From positions 186,001 through 250,000 of the forward strand of contig CP102611.1 in the NCBI GenBank assembly GCA_041874755.1: 64,000 nt of DNA, in the 5' to 3' direction. The position numbers and the translations under genes are program-made. The stretch comes from Chitinibacter sp. SCUT-21 (GTDB lineage Bacteria > Pseudomonadota > Gammaproteobacteria > Burkholderiales > Chitinibacteraceae). Shown here in pieces: positions 12,181 to 21,535 of this stretch; the stretch's first letter is position 1, and each line of letters starts with the position of its first letter. The notes under the pieces were generated by a model. That model made no database searches. It was given only the letters and a program-made list of their open reading frames with translations, and was not told the origin of the DNA.

Positions 12181-13284
12181 TTAAACGCCTTGCTTCAAGC
12201 TTGCTTCAATAAAGCCATCGAGGTCGCCATCCATAACGCCTTTGATATTGCCAACCTCGTAGCTGGTACGCAGGTCTTTAATGCGGCTTTGATCGAAAAC
12301 GTAGGAGCGAATTTGGTGGCCCCAGCCGATATCGGATTTGGTCGCTTCCAGCGATTGCTGCGCTTCCATCCGCTTGCGCAACTCCAGCTCGTACAATTTG
12401 GCGCGCAACATTTTCCATGCTTCGTCGCGGTTTTTGTGTTGTGAGCGATCGTTCTGACATTGCACGACGGTATTGGTTGGAATGTGCGTCAAACGAACGG
12501 CCGAGTCTGTTTTATTAATGTGCTGACCACCTGCGCCCGATGCGCGATACGTGTCGGTACGAACGTCGGCTGGATTGATCTCGATCTCGAAGCTATCGTC
12601 AACTTCAGGATAGACAAACACCGAGGCAAACGAAGTGTGGCGGCGGTTGTTTGAGTCGTACGGTGAGCAGCGAACCAGACGGTGTACGCCGGTTTCGGTG
12701 CGCAAGAAGCCGTAAGCATAATCACCAGTCAGCTTGATCGTTGCTTGGCTGATGCCGACGATGTCGCCATCCGACTGCTCCATGATTTCGACGCCAAAGC
12801 CTTTACGCTCGCCGTAGCGAACGTACATGCGCAACAGCATGCCAGCCCAATCTTGCGCCTCAGTGCCGCCGGCGCCCGATTGAATGTCGATAAAGCACGG
12901 CATTGGGTCCATTGGATTGCTGAACATACGACGGAACTCAAGCTTGGCAATTTCTGCCTCAAGCTCGACGTAATCAGCTTGAATGACTTCGACGGTGCCA
13001 AAATCGTCTTCCATTTTGGCCATTTCGAATAATTCAAGCGCGTCCGTAACGCCACTGCTTACGCGATCGAGAACGAGCACGATGTCTTCGAGCGATTTGC
13101 GCTCACGGCCGACTTCTTGGGCCTTTTTCGGGTCGTTCCAAGTTTCAGGGGCTTCCGATAAGCGCACCACTTCCTCAAGGCGATCGACTTTGCCTGGATA
13201 GTCAAGGTAGCGCTTAAGTTCGTCAGCACGTGCGCCGAGCTCTTTAAGCTGGTTTTCAATCTGGTTTAGCTGTTCGCTTTCCAT
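12181..13284 (-). CDS. prfB: Peptide chain release factor 2
   Basis: Recognises UGA and UAA stop codons and triggers peptide release. The 366-residue product carries the GGQ motif (residues 252-254, in [18 protein letters not shown]) that enters the peptidyl transferase centre. Two departures are visible. First, the region that in E. coli holds the autoregulatory CUU-UGA-C frameshift reads CTT GAC in frame (L27-D28; 13206-13201) with no AGGGGG-like element before it, so the protein is made without frameshifting. Second, the codon-recognition tripeptide, SPF in E. coli, reads SPY (residues 207-209; 12666-12658). The ATG at 13284 matches the E. coli N-terminus; an upstream extension to 13320 is unlikely. 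Confidence 0.96.
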   Translation of the reverse strand: MESEQLNQIENQLKELGARADELKRYLDYPGKVDRLEEVVRLSEAPETWNDPKKAQEVGRERKSLEDIVLVLDRVSSGVTDALELFEMAKMEDDFGTVEVIQADYVELEAEIAKLEFRRMFSNPMDPMPCFIDIQSGAGGTEAQDWAGMLLRMYVRYGERKGFGVEIMEQSDGDIVGISQATIKLTGDYAYGFLRTETGVHRLVRCSPYDSNNRRHTSFASVFVYPEVDDSFEIEINPADVRTDTYRASGAGGQHINKTDSAVRLTHIPTNTVVQCQNDRSQHKNRDEAWKMLRAKLYELELRKRMEAQQSLEATKSDIGWGHQIRSYVFDQSRIKDLRTSYEVGNIKGVMDGDLDGFIEASLKQGV

Positions 13285-13365
13285 GCGATGGTCCGTCGTC
13301 CGCTGGTGCAAAACCGCCAATTATATCAGCCTAAAGCCCGTTTTTGTGAGCAATTTCATCTGCAA

Positions 13366-16300
13366 TTACATACAAAAGCGATGTCTTAACTCCCGTATTG
13401 CCGCCGAAATCATTGCCAAATCTGGCGTTGAATTGCGCAACTCCATAAACATGGCTCGAATTCGTTCAATTGCCGCACCATTTTGCTGCTGCCATTGCTC
13501 CAAACAATGATCGTTTTGGTGGCATTGCCACACCTGAGTAGTGAGCTGCGCTTGCAATTCACTTAGGTCGTCACGCACCGCCATACGCGCTAGCGTTTGC
13601 CAGCGGTTGTCACGCGGCAGCTTTTCAATCGCCGAATGCAACCAGTTTAGCTCGAGCAATTCGCCCAGCAGTAGGTGGAGCTTCAAGCGATCAGCCAATT
13701 GTCCGGTGTCATTGCCATGCCTTGCCATCTCAAGCAGGGCTTGAATCTCCTGCAAAACCAGCACCTTCATCGCCAAATCAGCAGGAACTGCCGCGTTAAT
13801 TAAGCGCTCTTTTTGCTCGGCATAGCGAGGGCTGGCCGCGATCCAGTCCGGCAGTTTAGGCAAAACCAGCGCCGCGCAGGTGTGTAAATGGTCGCTTTCG
13901 GCTTGGCTCAACGGGTGTTGAATCAACCAACGCGCAACACGCTCGCAATAACGACGGATTTGCAGCTGCATTTCAATTTGAATTTCGGCCGCGACCACAC
14001 CATCGAGCGCCTCAACGTCAAGCGCTAGCTTTTCGGCATCGAGCAGATGCTGCGCAGTCAAAAATGCCGCAACAACTTCGCTGGCGCTATGCTCGGTTTC
14101 TTCTTGTAAACGATAAACGCTGCTAAAACCAAAGCGATTAATCGTATGGTTTGTCAGCAAAGTGGCGACAATCTCGCGCCGCAGCGGGTGTGCTGCGATC
14201 GCGCTCTGGAACGATTGCTGCAATGGGCGAGGGAAGTAACGCGCCAAGGTGGCGTTCCAGCGCTCATCATCAATGAGCGTTTCCGCCAACAATTCTTGAT
14301 TCAGCACGATTTTGGCGTAGGCCAGCAGCACCGCCAACTCAGGACGATATAAGCCTAGGCCTGCAGCCTGCCGCTCGGCCAATTGCCCATCGCTAGGCAG
14401 GTATTCAATGCGTCGCGACAGTTTTCCTGTTTTCTCGAGGTGCTGCATCATGCGCGTATGCACACTGAGTAAGGACTGGGCCTGCTGATGCTCTAACGAG
14501 ATGGCGAGTGTTTGCAGCTCATTATCCCTGAGGACCAAGGCGCCAACTTCATCGGTCATGCTAGCGAGCAGTTCATTGCGCTGTTTTAAAGTTAAATCGC
14601 CATTGGCAATAAGCCGGCCCAACAAAATCTTGATATTCACTTCGTGATCGGAGCAATCAACACCTGCCGAGTTATCGATGGCGTCGGTATGGATACGCCC
14701 ACCTTTGGCCGCATATTCAACGCGGCCAAGTTGCGTAAAGCCGAGGTTCCCGCCTTCCGCGACGACCTTGCAGCGCAAATCTCGTCCATCAATTCGAATT
14801 GCGTCGTTGCTTCTGTCATTGGCTTCGGCGTGACTTTGGCTGCTGGCTTTAACGTAAGTACCAATCCCGCCGTTGTACAATAAATCAACGGGGGCTTTTA
14901 AAATGGCCTGTAGCAGGGCGTTTGGCTCTAAATGATCGGCGTCGCAATCTAATAGCGTCTTCATTTGCGGGCTTAGTGTGATTGATTTCGCACCGCGTGG
15001 CCAAATGCCACCGCCTTGCGAAATAAGCTGCTTGTTGTAGTCATCCCAAGACGAGCGGGGCAAATTAAACAAACGCTCACGTTCGGCAAAACTTGCTGCC
15101 TCATCGGGATTTGGATCAATAAAGATATGCCGATGGTCGAAAGCAGCGACTAAGCGCGTATGGGGTGATCTTAAGAGACCATTGCCGAATACATCACCAG
15201 ACATGTCGCCGATGCCTGCCACGGTAAAAGGCTCGATTCTTGTATTTAGGCCAAGCTCACGGAAAGAACGTTCGACCGAGACCCAGGCCCCCCGCGCAGT
15301 GATGCCCATTTTTTTATGGTCATAGCCGACCGAACCACCACTGGCAAAAGCATCATCAAGCCAAAAGCCATATTCTTGTGAGATTTGGTTGGCAATATCC
15401 GAGAAGGACGCAGTGCCTTTGTCTGCCGCCACGACCAAGTATGGATCGTCACCATCACGGCGACGTACATTGTCCGGCGGGACGATTTGGCCATCGATAA
15501 AGTTGTCGGTTAAATCTAGCAGACCGCGAATAAAGGTTTGATAGCAACTGATGCCCGCTTTTTGTAGTGCATCTCGCTCGGTTGGCGTGTTTTTAACAAT
15601 GAAGCCGCCTTTTGAGCCAACAGGAACAATCACTGTATTTTTTACCATTTGGGCTTTGACCAAGCCCAACACTTCGGTGCGGAAGTCTTCTTTGCGATCA
15701 GACCAGCGCAAGCCGCCGCGAGCGACTTTACCTCCGCGCAGATGGATACCCTCCATTTGCGGCGAGTAAACAAAAATCTCGCACATCGGCACGGGTTGCG
15801 GCATAAAGCTAATCTGCGGTGAGGCGACTTTAAGTGATAAATATGGCTTGGCTTGACCGTCTAGTTGCTGGAAAAAATTCGTGCGCAAAGTTGCGCGTAT
15901 TGCCTGAACAAAACCGGTGAGGATGCGCTCTTCATCAACATTCGGTAGCACTTTTGCCGCTTGTTCAACTTCTTCAAGGATGATCTCGGCAACGCCTTCT
16001 TGCGGGTCATTTGGGTGATGCAATAAATTGAACGCATTGACCAGTTGCTGGCTTTGCGCCGGGTATTTAAGCAAGCAATCGGCAATTGTTTCCATTGCAT
16101 ATTTCAGCGCAACTTGTTTTAAGTAGCGCGCATAGGCGCGAAGAATAAGCACTTCGCGCCAAGCAAGACCAGCTAGCAATGTGAGACGGTTAAAATTGTC
16201 GTTTTCTGCCTGATTACTAAACAGCGCAATAAATGCATCGCTGAGTCGAGCGCGATCTTGGCTTGACTCCAACGAGGCGCCACTCGGTAGTCGAACGCCA

Positions 16301-18081
16301 ATATCCATAATCGACAGTGGCTCGCCATTCAGCGGTTTAATTTGATAGGGCCGCTCATCCAAAACGCGCAAGCCCAAACTCTCCAAAAGCGGCAAACAAT
16401 CGGAAAGTTCGATCGCATGCTGGCGATAAAGCTTAACTCGCCAAACGCTTGTATCCAAAGGGCTGGCTGAGCTGAGTGAAATTGCTAATTCTTGGTGCTG
16501 GCTAAGTTCAAGTGCTTCAATGTCATGCACGGCGATGCGAGGAAGGTAGTCTGCGCAATAGGCAGCACTAAAGGCTGAATGATAACGCTGGAATAACTGC
16601 GCACCATGCTCTTCGCCTTGTGTATGAATTAACTCTCGCTTTAGTCCGTCCATCCAGCGTTGAGCTAGCTGAGCGATTTCTTGCTCAATTTCTTTTGGAT
16701 CGTAGTCAATTTTTGTGTCGACAGAGCCTCGAACAATATACTGAATGCGCGCGAGCGGCGCGTCACTAAGTGCTACGGTGTATTCCACACTGAGGCCGCG
16801 AAGACGGTCTAGTAATAATGACTCAATCTTGACTCTAACTTCTGTGCTGTAGTTATCTCTAGGAACAAAGACCATTACCGAAACGTAACGCCGATAGATG
16901 TCGTTGCGGAAGAATGCACGAACACGTGAGCGTTCGTGTAGTGACACGATGCCTTGCGCTATCCGATTCAGTTCATTCGCATCTATTTCAATTAATTCAT
17001 CACGAGGGTAGGTGTCTAAGGTGTTTAGTAATGCCTTCCCGCGGTAGCCAGACAAATCGGCATTACAAGTATCTAAAACTTGTTTGATTTTTTGTCGTAA
17101 TACAGGGATTTGGCGTGGTTGTGCGGCATAAGCACTTGAGGAGTAGAGCCCTATAATACGAGTTTCACCAACAAATTGCCCAGTACTGTCAAAATCTCTA
17201 ACTAAGATGGTGTCCAAATAGGCTGGGCGATGAATAATTGAGCGCTTATCTGATTTTGTGAGCATTAATAAGCGATCAGGGGCATAAGCAATCTTTTTTA
17301 ATTCTTCACTTAGGCTGTTCCAAATTTTGGATATGGAGTCTTGTCCTGAATCTCGTAAAATACCTAACCCTGAGCCTCCTTTCATCATCAAGGCTTGGTC
17401 AGTAAACTGATATTTTCTTATACCTAAGAATACGTAGTGCCCAGCAAGTAACCACTCCAAGAAGGCAATGGTTTCTTTTATTTTGTCTTTATTTAAAATT
17501 CTTTGTTTTTCTCTAAAATCTTCAAGTATGTCGACAATGCACTCGGTCATTTTTGTCCAATCAAGAACGCAGGCATTGATCGCATCTAGTGCGGACTCTA
17601 TATGGGTTTGCAGTTGTTGCATTTGAGCTATTTGGCTGATGCGACTTACTTCAAAGTGCATCCATGACTCTTTATTGCCTTCTTCAGATAGCCTTTTAAT
17701 CTTGTTATTGCCTCTTTCTATCTTAAGAACTGGGTGTATTACCTTGAGTGTGTTGAGCTTCAATGCGTTGATTGCAATACCTACAGAATCCACTAAGAAC
17801 GGCATATCATCGGTGATGATTTCAATGACTGTGTGGGCGCTCTGCCAGCCGTGCTCATTTTGAGTTGGATTATATATTCGCACTAGGTGTTGCCTCGATG
17901 GGCGCGATTGGCCTAAACGCCAGTGGGAGAGTAAAGCCCCGGCCCAATCCCTGAAGTCTCTGTCTTCCCAGTCTTCGATCGAAAGATTTGCAAAATATTG
18001 TGGCGCAATAGTGCCGGCATCTGCCATGCCTTGCTGTTGCAAGCAAACGATTAGATCGGTTAAAGGCAGGTCTGGTTGCAT
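13366..18081 (-). CDS. gdhB: NAD-specific glutamate dehydrogenase, large (GDH-180) type
   Basis: Catabolic NAD-dependent oxidative deamination of glutamate to 2-oxoglutarate and ammonia. The 1571-residue protein has the architecture of the about 180-kDa bacterial family. A long N-terminal regulatory half with ACT-like segments is followed by the catalytic core (about 730-1100: PVGSKGGFIVKN with the catalytic Lys, then VVAADKGTASFSDIAN, AEGGNLGFTQLGR) and a helical C-terminal part. The ATG at 18081 has GGAG eight bases upstream; an ATG at 18102 lacks an SD. It stands alone, with no terminator recognised, and diverges from the DUF1631 gene across about 190 bases. Confidence 0.94.
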   Translation of the reverse strand: MQPDLPLTDLIVCLQQQGMADAGTIAPQYFANLSIEDWEDRDFRDWAGALLSHWRLGQSRPSRQHLVRIYNPTQNEHGWQSAHTVIEIITDDMPFLVDSVGIAINALKLNTLKVIHPVLKIERGNNKIKRLSEEGNKESWMHFEVSRISQIAQMQQLQTHIESALDAINACVLDWTKMTECIVDILEDFREKQRILNKDKIKETIAFLEWLLAGHYVFLGIRKYQFTDQALMMKGGSGLGILRDSGQDSISKIWNSLSEELKKIAYAPDRLLMLTKSDKRSIIHRPAYLDTILVRDFDSTGQFVGETRIIGLYSSSAYAAQPRQIPVLRQKIKQVLDTCNADLSGYRGKALLNTLDTYPRDELIEIDANELNRIAQGIVSLHERSRVRAFFRNDIYRRYVSVMVFVPRDNYSTEVRVKIESLLLDRLRGLSVEYTVALSDAPLARIQYIVRGSVDTKIDYDPKEIEQEIAQLAQRWMDGLKRELIHTQGEEHGAQLFQRYHSAFSAAYCADYLPRIAVHDIEALELSQHQELAISLSSASPLDTSVWRVKLYRQHAIELSDCLPLLESLGLRVLDERPYQIKPLNGEPLSIMDIGVRLPSGASLESSQDRARLSDAFIALFSNQAENDNFNRLTLLAGLAWREVLILRAYARYLKQVALKYAMETIADCLLKYPAQSQQLVNAFNLLHHPNDPQEGVAEIILEEVEQAAKVLPNVDEERILTGFVQAIRATLRTNFFQQLDGQAKPYLSLKVASPQISFMPQPVPMCEIFVYSPQMEGIHLRGGKVARGGLRWSDRKEDFRTEVLGLVKAQMVKNTVIVPVGSKGGFIVKNTPTERDALQKAGISCYQTFIRGLLDLTDNFIDGQIVPPDNVRRRDGDDPYLVVAADKGTASFSDIANQISQEYGFWLDDAFASGGSVGYDHKKMGITARGAWVSVERSFRELGLNTRIEPFTVAGIGDMSGDVFGNGLLRSPHTRLVAAFDHRHIFIDPNPDEAASFAERERLFNLPRSSWDDYNKQLISQGGGIWPRGAKSITLSPQMKTLLDCDADHLEPNALLQAILKAPVDLLYNGGIGTYVKASSQSHAEANDRSNDAIRIDGRDLRCKVVAEGGNLGFTQLGRVEYAAKGGRIHTDAIDNSAGVDCSDHEVNIKILLGRLIANGDLTLKQRNELLASMTDEVGALVLRDNELQTLAISLEHQQAQSLLSVHTRMMQHLEKTGKLSRRIEYLPSDGQLAERQAAGLGLYRPELAVLLAYAKIVLNQELLAETLIDDERWNATLARYFPRPLQQSFQSAIAAHPLRREIVATLLTNHTINRFGFSSVYRLQEETEHSASEVVAAFLTAQHLLDAEKLALDVEALDGVVAAEIQIEMQLQIRRYCERVARWLIQHPLSQAESDHLHTCAALVLPKLPDWIAASPRYAEQKERLINAAVPADLAMKVLVLQEIQALLEMARHGNDTGQLADRLKLHLLLGELLELNWLHSAIEKLPRDNRWQTLARMAVRDDLSELQAQLTTQVWQCHQNDHCLEQWQQQNGAAIERIRAMFMELRNSTPDLAMISAAIRELRHRFCM

Positions 18082-18274
18082 GGCGATAGCTCCATATGGC
18101 ATTTGTTAAACTTTAGGATGTTTGTTGTTGAATCTCCACCATGCTCTACATTGCGTCTGTAACCGATTTCCCGTAGTACTCGGATGATTGGATGAGGGCG
18201 GTGACTAACGGTGCTGCTTTGTGTATTATTATTTGCTAATATATGTAAATAGTACCAAATGGATGGGCAGGGTC

Positions 18275-20371
18275 ATGTTGCAAGGACTTCCAAGCAGTCA
18301 ACCTAAGGGCAATACGGCAATAAAAACCGATCCTATGTTGGCGGCGTGTCGTGATTTGGCCGTCAAAATGCTGACTGACTCTTTAGATCATTTCTTTTCA
18401 AAATTAGAAGATACCTACTTCGAACTCGGCGACAAAAGCTTTGATCGAAAGCAGAGAGAAGACTTTTATGCCGCTCGTTTAGAAACGCATAATAAGCGCG
18501 AGCTTATGGCTCGGCAGTTCCAAAGCTTTATGAATGAAGCTTTTGATAAAGGCGCGATAAAAAAAACAGCAGACAATGAGAAAAAATTCTTTTACGTCAG
18601 TGCAGATCCTGATCAGTTAAGCTTGGTTGCAAATGAAGAATATGAGGAAAGCATTTCCGCAGACAAGGTTGTCAAAAGCATTAAAACTCAAGGAGGTGAT
18701 GAACTCACGCAGTTAGAACTGCGCTTGGCGCGTTTGTTGCCAGAAAATGATGGACAGATAGCGAGTAATCCGATGTCTCCGGAAGCTATATGTGAAGCAT
18801 TTTTGCAGGCGTGCCGACAGTTGGAAACCGGGGTCGACGCACGCATGATTGCAATGCAAGCGTTTGAAAAGGAGCTGTCCGGCCAGGTTGCCAATGTTTA
18901 TCATCAAATTAATCAGTACCTTATCGCGCAAAATGTTCAACCGCTACCACGAAGTCAAAGGGCTAAACAGCAAATTTCGCCAAAAGAGCACGAAGTCAAA
19001 CCCAAGTTGGCTGAAATTCCTCAGCTTGCAAATCATCTGTCACAACTAGCAAACCACGAAATTACAGAGCAAGAAACGAAAGCGCTAGAAACCTTGCGTC
19101 AAGCACCTAGCTGGTTAGCTTTCTTGGACCTGCTTCAACGCAAGGCCCCTTCCGCTGCAGCTGTTGATGGTGGTGAAACAATTACCCAAAACCTTTTGGG
19201 CTTGTTACGAGAAACAGGGTGGGCTAAGCAGCTCCCTCAACTCGACGCAATGACGCTCGAGTTGGTTGCTATGCTGTTTGAGCATATTTTCGAGGATCCA
19301 CGTCTATCACCTTCCGTGAAGAGCTTGATCGGACGTTTGCAAATTCCAGTTCTCAAAGTTGGCATGATGGACGCTGATTTTTTTGCCAGTAAAAAACACC
19401 CAGCTCGTTTATTGCTGGATGAGCTGGCATTTAGCGCAACGGATAATGAACAGTTTGAAGTTGGGATGCCGCGCTATGAAGCCACAGCCGAGATTGTAAA
19501 TTCATTAATAAAAAGATATGAAAAAGACATCTGTGTTTTTGATGAAGCCCTACATCAATTACAGGTACTTAATCAGCGCTATGAAGAGTTGGCCGCAGCA
19601 GAGTTGGCGGAAGAGGTGGAACAACTGGCAGCGCACGAGCTAGCTGAACTCTCGCACGTTACATCAGAGCAGTTAATTGCCCAGCATCTAAGTCAATATG
19701 AATCTGTACCGGATGTAATTCATGACTTTCTGACGGGGAATTGGTTATCAGCGTTAAAGGTGGCTTACGGGCCTCTTGGCGAATGCGAGCCGGAGTATGT
19801 TCGCCGCATTTCTGCCATGAATGATTTGCTTTGGAGCGTTCAGCCTAAAGCTACTGCTGATGATCGTTTTAAAATGGTCAATATGCTACCTGTTATGCTC
19901 AAAGCACTCGAGGATGGGGTGGCCGCTGCAGGTCTAAGCAAAGAGCATGCTCAAGCATTTTTTTCCGAGTTGGTGCAATGCCATGCTAGTGCCATTCGAA
20001 ATGGTATTAAAGTGGTTTCACGCCCAATTAGTGCGGTAGAGCAGGTAGTGGAAACTAGTTCTGATGAAGCTTTTCAGGAAACAGTGCCTGCTTATTCTGA
20101 AGATAGCTCTAAAGATGCAGATTCGATTTTACCGATCAAAGGTGAGTGGGTGGAGTGGTTAGATGAGTATGGTCACATTAGTCGTTTGCGTTTGTCGTGG
20201 ATAAGTCCGCAACAAACGCGTTTCTTATTTACCAGTCGTGAAGTCAAAGGTATGGCTTTTTTGAAGCCAGAGCTGGAATGCGCCATTAAAGAAGGGCGCA
20301 TTATTAGATTGGCTCTCGAGGGGTCAATAACAGATCGAGCCATCCAAGGTGTAATGAAGGATTTGTGCTAA
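18275..20371 (+). CDS. DUF1631 family protein
   Basis: About 698 residues, matching the DUF1631 family (sometimes mislabelled thymidine phosphorylase), whose biochemical role is not known to me. It is largely alpha-helical and acidic, with no signal peptide or membrane segment. The conserved N-terminal part contains LDHFFSKLEDTYFELGDKS, and the C-terminal 75 residues (GEWVEWLDEYGHISRLRL, then SWISPQQTRFLF) look like a small beta domain. Start choice is uncertain: ATG at 18275 has a GGG-rich stretch upstream; 18263 and 18221 are alternatives. It converges on the response regulator and multi-PAS kinase genes and may belong to the same signalling network, but that is inference. Confidence 0.8.
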   Translation: MLQGLPSSQPKGNTAIKTDPMLAACRDLAVKMLTDSLDHFFSKLEDTYFELGDKSFDRKQREDFYAARLETHNKRELMARQFQSFMNEAFDKGAIKKTADNEKKFFYVSADPDQLSLVANEEYEESISADKVVKSIKTQGGDELTQLELRLARLLPENDGQIASNPMSPEAICEAFLQACRQLETGVDARMIAMQAFEKELSGQVANVYHQINQYLIAQNVQPLPRSQRAKQQISPKEHEVKPKLAEIPQLANHLSQLANHEITEQETKALETLRQAPSWLAFLDLLQRKAPSAAAVDGGETITQNLLGLLRETGWAKQLPQLDAMTLELVAMLFEHIFEDPRLSPSVKSLIGRLQIPVLKVGMMDADFFASKKHPARLLLDELAFSATDNEQFEVGMPRYEATAEIVNSLIKRYEKDICVFDEALHQLQVLNQRYEELAAAELAEEVEQLAAHELAELSHVTSEQLIAQHLSQYESVPDVIHDFLTGNWLSALKVAYGPLGECEPEYVRRISAMNDLLWSVQPKATADDRFKMVNMLPVMLKALEDGVAAAGLSKEHAQAFFSELVQCHASAIRNGIKVVSRPISAVEQVVETSSDEAFQETVPAYSEDSSKDADSILPIKGEWVEWLDEYGHISRLRLSWISPQQTRFLFTSREVKGMAFLKPELECAIKEGRIIRLALEGSITDRAIQGVMKDLC

Positions 20372-20379
20372 TTATTTGG

Positions 20380-21513
20380 CTAGTCCCCAATGGCTTTTTG
20401 TAGGTCATGAATCGCGTTGCTCAGTTGGTCTTGAAAATGGGCTTCAGCTAATAAAGCCCCTGATACATCTTCGAGACCATCATGAATAATGGCCATTAAC
20501 GAGGACTCTTGTCGCTCTGTCAGTTGCAATCCAACAAGTGCTTCTTCTACACGCATCATCACATTGCTTAAAATAATGGATGCAGAAGCGCGTCCTGAGC
20601 GTTGCAAGTCATCGATATTAGCCATCGTAGTTGTTAGATTCTTAATAGTTTCAGCAATGGCGGTGCCACGATTCTGTGACTGATTTGACGTGTTGATGGC
20701 TTCTAAACGCACTTCCGCTGCTTCAATTAGCATTGCTAAGTGATCACGCAGACGACCGCATCGTTCTGGATCATCAGTGGGCATGTTGGTGATCAGTGTT
20801 CTCACATGTGGGTAGCTAATGGACATGCGTGTTTTGAACTGGGTTATCCTATCCATTGAGGCCATGTGTTGAATAACTGAGGATTCAAGCTCAGTAGCCG
20901 GCCCTTGCTTTCCGATGACAAGATTTGCATTGTTTGGGAGCAACAACTCCACGACGCTATCTACATCAAATAAAGCTTGCCCTTGTACAACGGCATCTGC
21001 CAGTTCCCGTGGGGTTTTGCAGTAATTGAATCGCTTAAGCCCTTCGAGTAATAACCCCGTTTCACTCATGCTCGTCATTGCTAGCATGGCTGTATTTGTT
21101 GCATATTGACTCTGGTTTTTTAACTGCTGACGCTCATCAATTAGGGCTAATATTCGTTTGACTTTGGCCTCAAGAATTTTGGGGTTGATTGGTTTGGCTA
21201 GAAAGTCCTCCCCACCTACTTCAAAAGCTTGTAATCGATCATCGATGGTATCGAGGGCAGATAAAAACAATATAGGTATGTCGTACAAATCGAAGTCATC
21301 TTTAATTTGACGACAAAACTCGAAACCATTCATTTCAGGCATTTGTATATCAGCAATGATGAGCTTCGGGTGAGACTGCGCCTGGCTTAATGCAAGACTG
21401 CCCGATTCTGCTGTAATGATTTGGCAGCTTTCAGCTAGAGCATCATGTAAAAAATCTAGCATAAACAAGTCATCATCAACGATCAGTACAAGTGGTTTGT
21501 CATCAGTTTGCAT
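20380..21513 (-). CDS. Response regulator with uncharacterised C-terminal domain
   Basis: A 377-residue protein. Residues 1-125 form a receiver domain: acidic pocket in LIVDDD (13-15), phospho-acceptor D55 in IIADIQMPEMNG, switch residue S85 and lysine K107 in FLAKPIN. The remaining 240 residues contain no DNA-binding, GGDEF, EAL or HD-GYP motif. They include a possible GAF-like segment (about 160-230) and a helical, coiled-coil-prone tail with SISYPHVRTLITNMPTDDPERCGRLRDHLAML. It begins 22 bases after the giant hybrid kinase gene on the same strand, so the kinase is its likely phosphodonor. Output unknown. Confidence 0.85.
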   Translation of the reverse strand: MQTDDKPLVLIVDDDLFMLDFLHDALAESCQIITAESGSLALSQAQSHPKLIIADIQMPEMNGFEFCRQIKDDFDLYDIPILFLSALDTIDDRLQAFEVGGEDFLAKPINPKILEAKVKRILALIDERQQLKNQSQYATNTAMLAMTSMSETGLLLEGLKRFNYCKTPRELADAVVQGQALFDVDSVVELLLPNNANLVIGKQGPATELESSVIQHMASMDRITQFKTRMSISYPHVRTLITNMPTDDPERCGRLRDHLAMLIEAAEVRLEAINTSNQSQNRGTAIAETIKNLTTTMANIDDLQRSGRASASIILSNVMMRVEEALVGLQLTERQESSLMAIIHDGLEDVSGALLAEAHFQDQLSNAIHDLQKAIGD

Positions 21514-21535
21514 AAATTGAATCTCTTCTTTGAAG

